From Phallusia mammillata (Eukaryota; Chordata; Ascidiacea; Phlebobranchia; Ascidiidae), in the NCBI GenBank assembly GCA_003260075.1, contig QLIY01000052.1, positions 210,460 through 274,459 of the forward strand: a stretch of 64,000 nt of DNA. The letters run 5' to 3'. A program made the position numbers and the translations under genes. The notes below the pieces were generated by a model that was not told the origin of the DNA, ran no database searches, and saw only the letters and a program-made list of their open reading frames with translations. Positions 47,830 to 60,200 of the stretch are shown here, one piece after another; within the stretch, counting starts at the first letter, position 1, and each line of letters begins with the position of its first letter.

Positions 47830-50800
47830 TTACTTGGATGTCAGAGAGTACAGAATTGGATTTAAGCAATCCGATATCCTCATACAGATGTACTGAGCTG
47901 TCCCGAACCACCAGTTTCGTTGCCATTCTTCAAGTGTGTCTCCATTAACATTTGTTGCATAAAACACGAACACTGAAAGTTGAATAAGATGATCTTCGTT
48001 ACTTGGTCGTTATTGTATGCGACAATCGTTTATAATTTAGCGAATTCGATACACCACGTAACTAAATTTGGATGTTAGTAAAGCGTTTGTATTGAGTTAA
48101 TGGAATTAGGCTGAAAGTAATTTTAAATCAGTGACATTCTGCTGACATCACGTTTGTACATATAAAATTGAAATGAATACAGGGGGGGGGGTGATACACC
48201 ACGTAACTAAATTTGGATGTTAGTAAAGCGTTCGTATTGAGTTAATGGAATTAGGCTGAAAGTAATTTTAAATCAGTTACATTCTGCTGACATCACGTTT
48301 GTACATATAAAATTGAAATGAATACAGTAAAGGCCATCAGTTGCGATTAGAATCGTAACTCGGACCATGCTTTGAGGTTGGATATATCATGCCTGGATTC
48401 GGATTTAAATTGTGAAGAAAACCGTCTAGACTCTAGAGCAGTGGTTCTTAACCCGTGGGAAATTTCCCACTAGTGGGAAATTTAATGTTTTCGGAGGGAA
48501 ATTATGTAAGCTTGAAAAGAGCAGACTCGCGCTCGAGGGTCGAATCCGGCTTTGAATTAACCATTGAAAGTTACTTTACTAAAAATTTTCTGCAACGACA
48601 TGTACGAATAATTTCACTAAGGTTTACAAGACACATACAAATCCAAAGGCCGTTTGTTATATCACAGACAAGACTAAAATCATCAATGACTTTGCTATTG
48701 TGCGCGAATAAAAGCCTTTCCTTTGTTGATTGTGATGCAATAAATGAATAATGCAACAGAGCAGACTCTTCAGTATTCCAAAAAGTTTAATCTCTCACAG
48801 AAGCACTATTTAAACTAATGAGATTGCAGTATACCTTTAGGGTCCAGACCAAATCGCTCCACAAAATTATTTTATTTAAAAAATATTTTTTTGTTAACGT
48901 AGGGCACAAAACATCATTATAAAAATAACTTCGAGGGGGAAATTCGAAGTTGGTGATTGACGTTAGTGGGAAACCACACCAAAAAGGTTAAGAACCACTG
49001 CTCTAGAGACTGGCCTGGCTTTAGACTTTGTTACATATGCATCTTATTGATATGTTGCGCCTAATCGTACATCTCGAAGAGGTTTATGAAGGCTTGTATT
49101 CCGAATTGGTTATTCGATTATAACTACTTCATTATTCGGGTTTGAACGTTTTGTTAAGTTTGTGATAAACGTTGGGCCTCTGGTTCCAATTCCGTATCGT
49201 TTTGGGCATTTCAGAAAATCAACTTATTCTATTCTTTCTCATACTATTATTGGGAGATACAAATAAAAATCTTACCGGTAAACGGAATATAACCAACAAA
49301 GAACACCCCGACGATAGCAGACAATTGCACAAATGCCAAATTTTCCTTTTTAATTCGACGTTTGAGGGCTTGGTCGGATATTGATTGCGATATGTTTCGC
49401 CGTCGCTTCAACACCATGGCAGCAATGCTCAACGACAGCACTGCTGTGGCAAGCATCGGAATGTAGAAGAAAATTGGATATGTGTATTCGGTGTATTGGA
49501 TGTACGTCGGCACCCTGCAATGCAAGTGAACACCCGAGGTATAATTTTTATCTTTTATGTTTTTTATGTTGAGAGAAAATTGTAAAAAATGAAAACTTTG
49601 TTACATTACGCCTATAACCATTAACTACAGCCATACTTTAGCAAATATAATGAAACATGACATATTTTCATTAGATATATTTTCCGATATATTGCCCTAA
49701 GTATGAGCGTGTTTGTACCACCTAGCGGTCACTATCGTTAAGAAACATTCTTAACTTGACTTTTGTATCTGGGACTCACCATTTTGATAATTGTGAGCAA
49801 ACAGGCCACGTGGCATCAACAGCTTTTGTGAAGCGTGTTTTCGTCTCAACTCCTGTTAATATTGCCATCGGTATGCAACCACATAAAAACGTCACCAGCC
49901 AAATCAATGCGATCCAAATCTGCAAAACCACACAAGCACTGTGAGGGTTGAAATTATTTTACAAATTTGTACTAAAAATTGAAAAACGACTATTAGGCGT
50001 CCGCATGAGTTGAATGTCTGAATAACGAGACAATTGTGGTTTAATTTGCAATCCGTTTGTCAAGTGTCTATGTTTTTTTTAAATCACGGGGCAAAAATTG
50101 TTTGAAAGTAAATTTTTGTTTACCGATTTGAGCGCATGGAACGGCATTGAAAAACCCTATAAAATTCCAAAGGGTCGAATTTTCGTTTTTTCTAAATACC
50201 CAAAAGCGGTTCTCAACCGCCGGCCCGCGTTAACTTTCCTGCCGGTCCGCCAAATATATTACAATTTTGTATCTCAATTGCAAAAGGCAAGATGTTAAAG
50301 GTAAAGAAATCGTGTGAAAGTCAACGCTCTACTTCGCCTTGCAGAAACTTCACTAGAACCGCGTTTAACACGTATAATACCAAACAGACAGCAGCCAACT
50401 TCTCATTGAGTTGAATTTTTCATATTTATTTTGGGTTGATGTTGAAAGTCCACCGGTCCGCAACATTTGTTTTGAAAGTTTCCTGGTCCGCAAACTTAAA
50501 ACTTAAAACCACTGCCCAAAAGGGCTACACAAGATACTCTACGAGATATTTTGTTGTTTATTTTAAAATGTTTACTTAAATCAATGTTTTTCAATCTCGA
50601 TTGTTCAGACTTAAAAAAAGGTTGTCTGATGTGTTTTACTTGAGTCTGATGTTTTTTAGTCTTTTTATGAATTAAATTTGAATAATAATGCTAATTCCAT
50701 ACTGGTTCGAGACTTATAGGTTGAGAAACAAGGACCTAAACAAAGGGAGCTATTCTATTTTCTGTCGCACTATTATGCCCCCCCCCCTTCAGACTTAAAA

Positions 50801-52532
50801 AAAGGTTGTCTGATGTGTTTTACTTGAGTCTGATGAGTCTGATGTTTTTTAGTCTTTTCATGAATTAAATTTGAATAATAATGCTAATTTCATACTGGTT
50901 CGAGACTTATAGGTTGAAAAACAAAGACTTAAACAAAGGGAGCTATTATATTTCCTGTTGCACTGTTATACCCCCCCCCCTATACCCATCAGTCACATCC
51001 GTTTATATACAGTTGGGTTGTATAAAAACATTGATAAAAGGTGCAAAGCAAGAGTAATGTGTAACGCTTTTGCGCCTATTTGAGCCGCTTTATTGTTCAT
51101 GAAACTTTTTAAGAAATATGAATCACTTGAATTTTTTTCTAAACTATAGAATTTTATTTGACATGACACGCTGATTTTCTTGCCCCCCCCCCCCTTTGAC
51201 AACAATAGACGCTAAAACCTAACCACTATTTATGTAACTAGACATTCGAACGTAGCAGTCCAGCAGATTCTGTCTCTCCGAAACGGCAACGCGCTATCAT
51301 TAGGTTTTTAAATAAAATAAATACACACGTGTTTGTCATACCAACTTACCCGCGTGTGTACAGGTTTGATCCTTCTGCATTTTATCGGAAACAATACACC
51401 AATAAATCGTACAATCGCATAGCTAAGAATGTGGAACGATGACACGTATGATGTCCACACATCAACGCACCAGAACAACTGTAAAATAATAATTAAGTCG
51501 TTATCTATACCCATCAGTCACATCCGTTTATATACAGTTGGGTTGTATAAAAATATTGATAAAAGGTGCTAAGCAAGAATAATGTGTAACGCTTTTGCGC
51601 CTATTTGAGCCGCTGTATTGTTCATGAAACTTTTTAAGAAATATGAATCACTTAAATTGTTTTCTAAACTATAGAATTTTATTTGACATGACACTCTCGT
51701 TTTCTTGCCAAAAATGTGTCACACTGCTGCATTTTTATGCAAAATGTAATATTAAAGTCTACTTACATTGCAAAAGAATACTGGCAGCCCAAATTGACTG
51801 TAGCCCCACGTTCTTATGTACAAGTTGATCGAGCTCACAAGCGATGAAATAAAATCAGCCAAACACAGGAAGAGTACAAACGAATCGTAAACTGACCTTA
51901 AACGGAAAATAATTATATCGTTAGGTAAGAGAGCCAGATACAGTTTCAAAGCAAAAGCCGCACAGTACCTTAACGCTTTTAACCTGTAGAGGATAATCAT
52001 CATCACAGTGTTCCCAAAAACTCCGACTATCAAGAACAAACCCAGCAATACGGTAATAAAAACCGCTTCACCTTCGGTAAAGGGAACGCTCGTGCTGTAA
52101 AAAAGTAAAATTTAGGTAAAATTCATGCCACTACGAGTACATCGACACCATGACCTTAAAACTGCTACTGAACGGTTGTTAAAAGTTACTTTTGTTGACT
52201 AAACCACGAAGATTTTTCTTTACTTCTGTGCCTATGGAGAAGCACTAACTGTGTGCATGGTAAATCTGTTTTTACATCCAGCAACACTAACTTACTTGGT
52301 ATACGTGTTGTAAAATGTCGAGTTATTCATGTTAACTACAGTTTTTTTTGCATCTCAATTATCCCAAAATCTTCAAGAAGCGGAACACGAAGGGCGTCAA
52401 AAATGAACTTCTACGAAACTTCCGATTTTAAGCAAGCTGTTGGACAGTGTGGCCGAGTCTGTACTAGTTACGTGAAGGCAACTTACTTACTTACTTTGAA
52501 AAATATGGTAATGCACTCTGGTTTATAAACAT
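47830..52532 (-). CDS. Class A (rhodopsin-like) G protein-coupled receptor, orphan
   Basis: Seven minus-strand exons join in phase to 314 aa: 52532-52495, 52094-51969, 51896-51767, 51478-51350, 49919-49780, 49514-49276, 47972-47830. The N-terminus carries sequons (NQS, NTS). TM1 has GNTV, TM2 has LCLADF, and TM3 carries the conserved cysteine. The DRY position reads VRF (SYAIVRFIGVLFP). TM4 has IWIALIWLVTF; TM5 and TM6 flank a basic third loop (KRRRNI ... KRRIKKEN); TM6 has GYIPF in place of CWxP; TM7 has DCLNPILYSL, a good NPxxY. The protein ends SLTSK right after TM7, almost without a C-tail, unless a donor overlapping the stop (AA|GTAAGT) is used. No ligand family can be assigned. Three MITEs or duplications sit in its introns. 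Confidence 0.88.
48048..48327. repeat. Near-identical direct duplication around a G run (48182-48191)
   Basis: Bases 48048-48181 recur from 48193 with three or so substitutions, within the last intron of the GPCR. This is the last G-type joint in the window. Confidence 0.9.
48439..49000. mobile_element. hAT-type non-autonomous element, CAGTGGTTCTTAACC family, 562 bp
   Basis: Terminal inverted repeats CAGTGGTTCTTAACC / GGTTAAGAACCACTG are perfect, and a perfect 8-bp duplication CTCTAGAG flanks the element at 48431-48438 and 49001-49008. It shares termini with the element at 28526-28825 but is longer and different inside. The frame at 48455-48751 within it has no transposase motif. Intronic in the GPCR gene. 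Confidence 0.94.
50207..50514. mobile_element. hAT-type MITE with 8-bp target duplication
   Basis: It starts CGGTTCTCAACCGCCGG and ends TTAAAACCACTG, a worn terminal repeat related to CAGTGGTTCTCAACC. A perfect 8-bp duplication CCCAAAAG lies at 50199-50206 and 50515-50522. Intronic in the GPCR gene. Confidence 0.85.
50604..50970. repeat. Near-identical direct duplication around a C run (50778-50787)
   Basis: About 174 bp from 50604 recur from 50788 with substitutions and a short insertion. This is the first joint in the window marked by C rather than G. Confidence 0.9.
50981..51709. repeat. Displaced duplication: block between two C runs, recurring 0.5 kb on
   Basis: Bases 50981-51182 are bounded by C runs (50971-50980 and 51183-51194) and recur at 51505-51709 with a few substitutions. 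The intervening 51195-51504 holds the TM3 exon of the GPCR. The first copy behaves like a small stray contig inserted out of place. Confidence 0.85.
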
Positions 52533-54031
52533 ACAGACCGATATATTAGCATCCTTGAAAATGTTAGTAAAATACATTTGGACTATTCTTTCAAAAAATA
52601 CTGTAGTATTTCTGTCAACAAGTTCCAACTCATAAAGGCCTAATCTTTAAAAGGCAAGAATTTTAAATAAATAGTTCGAATAACGAAAGGTAGACGATTT
52701 AATAAAACGATGAGACACAGATTGACTGGTAACAAACGGAATATATTTGCATATAGTACACAAATACACAAGACAATGCCCTTTTATAAATCTGTAACAA
52801 ATGCAAATAAAGTTTAATAGAGTTTTCCGCAACCTATTTTGCACGTCTAAATACCGCGACGGGTCTAAATTTCTGGTAAGTGTGACTGCACTAATGATTA
52901 TTGGCTTAGACATTGTTCAAAACATGTTCACATTAATCACATATAGGGAGGGAAAAATGATTTTTTTAAGCATGCGTCATCGCTTGTTTTTTTTAACATA
53001 AACACAACTAGGCCAAATCGGATGCCCGTCTATGTTCAACTATGACTGCACGTTTAATGTGCCGACCCAAATGCCTATTAACCCCGAAAGGTTATCACTA
53101 GGTCTAACCTAAAATACATTGCATAATATATTCTAACCTACTGTTTGCTAGACAACTATGTTATCCTATTAACCACAGACGCAATTGACTTCTCAAAACA
53201 TCAGCTGTCAAACTATGTACACAACAGCTGTCAAACTAAGTGATGTCAACCCTGTAACTCAATGCTTTGACTGTGCAATGTGTACGTTGTACATCCTGTG
53301 CGTATGACAGAGTACGGCGTGAATTTGCACTGGGGATTTCCTTTATTATCACCATTGCTTGGTTAATTTTTTGGTATTATAGCAGGAAACTCGTCAATAC
53401 ATTAGTAATAGCTTATTTAATTGTGGACCTAAATAGTCGACCTCTTAATAACAAAAAGGTTTACTTTACCGGTAAAAGCGAAAAGAAACAAAATTTGTTG
53501 ACTACAAACTAAAAACAAAGCGACAACTTAGCAATGTTGATTCCAAAGCCAGCAAAATTGGATAAGGGGAGCGATTTACCAGAACACTGTGGTTCCCAAC
53601 CGGAGAGGAATTTTACAACTTGAGGGGAGATTTACTCTTTTTTGCATGTGGTTTGTACATAGACACTGAGGCTCCGGTTACATGACCTGTGAAATCGGTA
53701 AACGACCCATTTTTTGTATGGTTTACTATGTAGTATACTAGGGAGGAATGAAAATGTTTTGTGTGTTAAGGGAGGAATTCGTCGAAACAAGGCTGAGAAC
53801 CACAGAATTGAACATGGTGTAAAAACAGGGTACTGCTGCAGGTGATGCTTAGATTGGGTCTGAACTGCCTAATTGGATTGGGTCGACACTGCCATACAAG
53901 CGGCAAAAGAGCAAAATTGAAACTGCAATTTTCGCCAATGCCCGAAGCCATGTACAGTAAAAAAGGTTTTCGACGTGTCAGTTGAAAACAAGACAAGGCA
54001 ATCAGTTGCTGCAACAGAACACTGCTGAAAC
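52533..54031. other. Divergent spacer between GPCR and the single-pass protein gene
   Basis: Upstream regions of two divergent genes. The only clear feature is an inverted-repeat element near 53589-53804. Open frames at 52801-53001 and 53267-53512 are short, hydrophobic by AT content and without splice partners. Confidence 0.5.
53589..53804. mobile_element. hAT-like MITE
   Basis: Ends CTGTGGTTCCCAACC and GGCTGAGAACCACAG are imperfect inverted repeats; GGGAGGAAT-type words occur inside near both ends. No convincing 8-bp target duplication was found. Confidence 0.6.
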
Positions 54032-54931
54032 ATGTCTTCACTGCAGGAAACCAAATGCTTTCCATACATTCTTGCAGTTGCAGTTCTTTCAACTGTTCTC
54101 AGCTTGGTTATACTCAGTGCTGGAATCGCTTTTTTGACTTGGAAATTCAGAAAAACGCAATCCAAGCGACGAGCTAGCAAACATGAAGGAATGGTGACTA
54201 TTGGCAGAGCACGCCGAACCACGCGAAACAAGGACAACAATAACGTAAGACCTTACCTTGTTATGCCCTACATACACTTCATGCTTTTATCTACTCCAGT
54301 TAAGGAGTTTGTGTTACTCAATGATACCTTGCTTTACTGAAAGATACATAAAACTTCAGATTTTAATACGACATTGTTTCTTTGTGATACAGTATACTTT
54401 AAACTTTAAACTAGAATCTCCCAGCTCGTTGCTTGGTGGATAAGACTACAATGAACTTTATTTTTATAACTTTAAATTTGTTAAAACATCAAGTCATTCA
54501 TCCTTATGGATTCAGGATAAATATGTATTTTGCCTGTGCGGTATCATTGGTATCTAAAGACAAGGAATGATATCAATGGTGAAACACATTAATTTGTTTT
54601 TTTGTGTGACAAATGGATGAAAAAAAGTTGACACAAACTGTTGTTAATTACCTTAATACATTTTAGGCGTAGGTTTATGTAACTTAAGAAAATAAAACCA
54701 ATAACATTGACAACACTTAACGCAATTTAAAAAGCAAAAACAAAAACAAATTATAGGGCTATTTCAGTGCACCGGTTTCCAAAGCTGGCATTTAAACTTT
54801 TTTTAGTTTTGCAACAACAACATGAGACCAAACGTCGCTGGAAATGCAAATACTTGTCCGGTCGTGATTCCGTCGATACAAATTACCTCCAATATTCCTG
54901 ATGATCAGGACTCGAAAAATTCCAACCGGGA

Positions 54932-54984
<53 letters not shown>

Positions 54985-56194
54985 TATATGCCCACATTCG
55001 TGGCGCAAAAAGTCGAGGCGCCAACACAAGCGCCACGAAGGCAAATTGTTCGAAGCCCTCTGGAGACTACGCCGATCTTTTTGATCCTAATGCCACAAGC
55101 AAGTTGCCGCAAAATGTTTTGATGTTGGTTGTAGGGAGCTTTTGTTTAACGTTTATTTGAAACTTTTAATGGTAACTCGCACATGACAATGGTAACTTAC
55201 CTGAATAATACCGTAATAGAAGGTTGATCTACAAAACACTCACTTCTACAAAACACTATGCCCCCCCCCCCCTAATGCCACAAGCAAGTTGCCGCAAAAT
55301 GTTTTGATGTTGGTTGTAAGGAGCTTTTGTTTAACATGTTTTTAATTAGTTGGGTATTACTGAGCAATTGTGTTATGCGCTATTTATTTGAAACTTTCAA
55401 TGGTAACTCAACAGTTCACACAGGACAATGGTAACTTACCTGAAATACCGCAATAGAAGGTTGATAAATCATCATGCAACATACATGTATAGCCACACAC
55501 TTCTACAAAACACTATTGGTGTCGATAAGAACCGAAGGGGTTTGTGACTGGAAAATGATTTTTGTTAACAGAGCAACGGCCAATAAATGCGAGTACCCCG
55601 TTTCAAGTCAGTTCAGGAGTTTCATCACAACAAGAACGTACATACATAAGTCCAGGTATGTATTCCATTATAGTAGTGCTTGTATACTTTGGGATTAGTA
55701 TATACGCCAAAGCGACACGAAAATTACTTTACGAATCCAGAAACAATCTTGAAAACATTATGTTTACTTGAATAATGAAGACAAGAGTCTTTTCTATGAT
55801 TTAGTGCAATACGGCAACAAGCGGATTAGAAAACTTGATGATGCACCAAACGATTCTTCGGAGGTGTTTGACAATGAATCCCGACCTGGAATGCGATTTC
55901 GAATTGGTAAACACACAAAAAACATAATTATCATATAAGTTACTTGCAACATGTCAATGGGAAACTAAATAGCATATTGGTTTTGTTAACGATGCAAAAT
56001 ATTAATAAGCTTCTGCCTTCCGATCTATACCTTCGCGCATTTCCTCAACGGTCTCCGCTATTGGTAACAACTTGACCACAGCCACCCCAGCTAATTCACC
56101 CAGGATGACGTCATCGCAGAATGACGCAATCTACTTGTCCTTTCAAGATGTGTCGGGATCAAACAGGGATGTTCCACAATCAACAAAAGAATAA
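54032..56194 (+). CDS. Single-pass membrane protein with tyrosine-containing cytoplasmic tail, unrecognised
   Basis: Five exons join in phase to about 301 aa: 54032-54244, 54807-55130, 55574-55655, 55805-55906, 56010-56194. A short N-terminus (MSSLQETKCF) precedes one helix (residues 11-37, YILAVAVLSTVLSLVILSAG) and a strongly basic stop-transfer stretch (KFRKTQSKRRASK). The remaining tail is Ser/Asn/Thr-rich with tyrosines in GDYADLFD, RTYISP, VQYGNK and AIYLSF. A 52-C run (54933-54984) makes a proline stretch that is in frame but probably artefactual. The stop codon overlaps an AATAAA (56190-56195). Because CTTCACTGCAG just before residue 6 also looks like an acceptor, this may be the membrane and tail part of a larger receptor. 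Two weak splice sites (55131 donor, 56009 acceptor) lower confidence. Confidence 0.58.
54933..54984. repeat. Poly-C run, 52 bases, inside a coding exon
   Basis: Fifty-two C with no flanking duplication, interrupting exon 2 of the single-pass protein. It keeps the frame open as polyproline, but by analogy with the other runs it may mark missing or misjoined sequence. Confidence 0.85.
55087..55514. repeat. Direct duplication around a C run (55261-55272) with indels
   Basis: The block beginning TAATGCCACAAGCAAG at 55087 recurs at 55273, but the second copy has an extra stretch of about 45 bases and other small indels. The end of exon 2 and its donor are therefore present twice. Allele-like divergence. 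Confidence 0.88.
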
Positions 56195-57257
56195 AGTTAC
56201 TTGACATTTCTTTTTTGATTAAAAGTTGAACCCTTTGTTACAATACACCTTTTTCTGCATCAAAAGTTGGTGTTTTTGTTGTTATTGACTGCACGACTAA
56301 AAAGCAAAGTTGGTCCAGAAGGTATACATACAAGGTGGCACAGACCTCTTTCCGCACGGACTATTATGTAGGTATTTGCATTTGTACCAACACGGTTTAT
56401 TAGGTTACTGTTAAATAGCAGTACTCCATGACTTGGTTCAGAAAACCAAAAATCATACTACACGTGGTGTTTTTACCGTTTTGTACCCAGGAGTGGAATA
56501 ACCATTGGGCGTGCTAAGCACGAATCTGGGTAACGAGGTAAAGCGAGGCACCACGGAAACTTTTCAATGCAGAATTTTCGGTGGTGTCTCCGTGTATAAT
56601 TGTATACCGCCTGGTCGCATTGGTTTTAGGTAATACTGCGAAGTCGTATTTTTAAGTTTCAAGCCCGCATTGTTTGAAACACAAGTTGTTTCGTGTTACA
56701 TTTCTTTATGAGACATGAATGTAAAGTGCATAGGGCTTCGGGCTGAATCAGGCCTTGTATAGTTCTATGAACAAAAATGTCGTTTTAATTAGGGTTCTTC
56801 AACGGGAGCGATATAAAGCTCATTTGCTGGGAGTTTGTGAAAGTAAAAGCAAAAAAAGTTTAAATTTGTTTGCAAATTGATTTCTATCCACCTTCATTAT
56901 TTTCAGAGGTTTGAATTTGGAGGTTTGCAGTTTACACAAACGTCCACTGCAAAATGTACAGAATTGTTTAAACTAAAAAGGTTTAAAGCAAATTGTTATG
57001 CACCGACAAACAAAGCGCAGCATCACAGTCCGTTTGCTTCGCATGAATTTTTTAAAAGCGCAAATAGGCGGTGCATAATCATTTAGCGCCAGAAGCAGTT
57101 CAACCGGCACAGTCAACACGTCTCTTGCTTCTGCTCTGTGTACATTGATTGGTTTTCAAATTACGGAGTCTTTGAACAGCTTTAAGGGAATGCAAAGAAA
57201 TTCTGTGCAGAGAACTTATAGTCAAACTTAGTCACAGTTTAAAACAGACAATAGGAA
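56195..57257. other. Intergenic spacer upstream of the second GPCR
   Basis: About 1 kb with no recognised gene or repeat. The frame at 56877-57086 has no motif. The promoter of the downstream GPCR should lie here; no core element is evident. Confidence 0.5.
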
Positions 57258-60200
57258 ATGTATGATGGTAGTGGAGAAGCAAGTACAAGTTGGCCATTCA
57301 ATCAAACAACAGCATTTGAAGATTTTACTCACCAACAGGGGCTTTATGATGGACCATGGAATAACTACAAGTCATGTTGGGCTGTAAGTTGCTGTATTTA
57401 CTTGTTGTCGTTTTGTGTTTGTGTTTTACGGTTTGTTCGCAATTAGGGAACCTGGCCACTTGGCTGCAACATACCTCGAAGAACGAATAAATGTCGTGAA
57501 TATTTTATGATGCCCCCCCCCCGTACAAGTTGGCCATTCAATCAAACAACAGCATTTGAAGATTTTACTCGCCAACAGGGGCTTTATGATGGACCATGGA
57601 ATACATACAAGTCATGTTGGGCTGTAAGTTGCTGCTTTTACTTGTTGTCGTTTTGTGTTTGGGTTTTACGGTTTGTTCGCAATTAGGGAACCTGGCCACT
57701 TGGCATACCTCGAAGAACGAATAAATGTCGTGAATATTTCATGGTGTTATAGCAAACATTGCGTGAGTCAAGACATGACTCGGACTGTCGGCTTCTACAA
57801 TGCATACAAACTGAAAAAAACGATAAATAAATAAATTCAATACACCTATGTTTGCAGGAAGAAATAGACCTCGACTGACGAGGTTTTTGTTAATTTTAGT
57901 TCTATAATTAATATTCGTTATCGTTTAAAAGGTTGTTTACCCATTTGTCAAAGGGGAGTTAAATTAAATTCCTACATCTTGTTTTGTTTCTTCTAAACAT
58001 TCCTAACACCATTTAGGTATTAGCTATCTTCAAATCAGGATGCCATTTTACCTTTTCACCATTCCAAAAAAATATGAAACTTTTTTTGTGCTTTTCAGTG
58101 GACAAATCCGAGGATATTTATTGAATTTTATGCCTTCTTTGTGTTGCTGGAAAATCTGTATCTCGTGTATGTCGTCGTGGTCTCATTTAAACGTTCGGAG
58201 AGAAACTTCTTTAGCTCATGCGTGCTGGTCACTGCTGCATCTGGAATAGTTTTTGTGAGTTTTTTTTTATCTCTATTTGCATGGTGTAAATGTGTTTTTA
58301 AGTAAACCCCAATTATTCATAATTTACCAATCGTTTCTATTTCACTAATTCATCATGTAATAATTTAAAAAGCATGAAAACCGAACCTTTGACTTTTATC
58401 TAAGCCCCTTTTTTGTCCCCTTTTGACCCTCAAATAATTAATCAATTACTTTGCCTTTTGCGCACTTCGTATCTTTATGCCTACACTTGATTTTGTTTGC
58501 TTCGTTCATCGCTTACGATAGAGAGTGGAAGTAACTTAAAAAATATAACGCTATTTCTTTTTGTTTAGACTTTGATTCTCCTTTTGTTTCCATTTTTGTT
58601 CCAATGGCAAAACAAAGTAGATTTCGTGAGTCAAGCGGAGAAGGAATCGGAAGTGAAAATAGATTTTCTCAAAGTTAATTACACAATCTCCAACAAACTT
58701 ACACAGGTTGGTACCTTAATGAGTTCCCACTGTTTGTTGCCTACATGTTTCATCATGATGAGTGCACAAGTTCGTAGCTAAGACTAAGTTTTTATTTGTT
58801 TGTCACTTTGCTGTTTAAGAACAAAATTCTCACTAAACGTCCGTTTCTTGTCATCAAATATCTAATAAAGTAACTGTTTTCATCTGTGAACTGTTTGAAG
58901 TACCATTATTGGCAACGCATTTGTAGGAATATAGAATGGCTCCCTACTTGTATTTCATACATATCTTATTTACCTCACTTTATTTACCAAATCAGGTTAA
59001 CGAAGAGCACCGGTGCCAACAAAATGGAAATAAACTGTGTCGAGCAACAGGTTGGTTGTTGGGTCTTGTCGTTTTTATACCTTTCATATCCAACACCATG
59101 ATTTGCATTAATACATCAATGGCCGCAATTTGCTGGAAAATGTACAAACTAAAGTAAGTTGTTTAGACATTTATGTAAATAAGTAGCCAAGAGAGTTTAG
59201 AAAACAGAAATTCTTAATTCTTATTTCTTTACGATCTTTACGCGGCCTACGGTCAGAAACAAAGTGATTTCCAACTTAGAATTCATTATTTAACGAACAT
59301 ACTTTGGATCAAACTTGTTACCCCCCCCCCTTATGTAAATAAGTAGCCAAGAGAGTTTAGAAAACAGAAATTCTTAATCCTTATTTCTTTACGATCTTTA
59401 CGCGGCCTACGGTCAGAAACAAGCAACTTAGAATTTATTATTTAACGAACATACTTTGGATCAAACTTGTTGCTATTTACATTTACAGGTTGTAGCAAAA
59501 AACGTTTATTTAGTGTTTTGACGTACATTCTTAGTCTGTGCAAATAACTGTGTTAAGGTTTTATATATACTTCTTACCAAAAGTCACTCAATGGCCGTAA
59601 ATGTTGACTGCAACTAATCAGAACCAATTTATAAAATACTTCGAGTGCAATAATTAAAATTGTTGTTTTACAAGTTTTAACAATAACAAATGTCTGTGTT
59701 TAGAGTTCACACCATCTCGTCGATCCGTTTAACGGTTTTTCTTTGCATGATATTGGCTTTGGTTATATCATTCGCTCTGCCAGCAGTAGAGGCTGGGGCT
59801 CATTACCACTATGATCCGTTTCTTAAACTGTGCTGGTTGCCGTTACGTCTGGAAAGCAAAATTGAACGACGATTTATTTTTTTCGTAAGTTTCACTTTAA
59901 CTGTGCTTTTATGGTAAACTTGTTTAATGTCAATATTATGATTGGATGAGCCATGGTTTGTTTCTGTGGTACAAACGACAACGTTACTTGAAGATGTCAA
60001 TGAACCATATAAACCTTTGGGATAGGAATCTGAGTTATTTATACCGATGTCAAAAATTTTTTATTACACGAATCTTCAATTTCCAGTGAAACAGCTTCAC
60101 TCAAAAAAAAATTTAGCATATAAATGAAATAGTGCACCATGAATATGATCTAAATTTCGCAAAACTTTCTGTATATGGCTTACTTTCAAATTGATGCAAT

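Noticed and set aside
48455-48751. 98-aa open frame
   Set aside because: It is inside the 562-bp non-autonomous hAT element and does not resemble a transposase fragment.
54901-55122. Alternative proline-rich frame
   Set aside because: It is a frame-shifted reading through the 52-C run; the other frame continues with GDYADLFD and links in phase to later exons.
669-59330. G and C runs as G-quadruplex or telomere-like regulatory elements
   Set aside because: They are uniform homopolymers, mostly at duplicated-block joints with strand polarity changing once, which fits assembly artefacts better.
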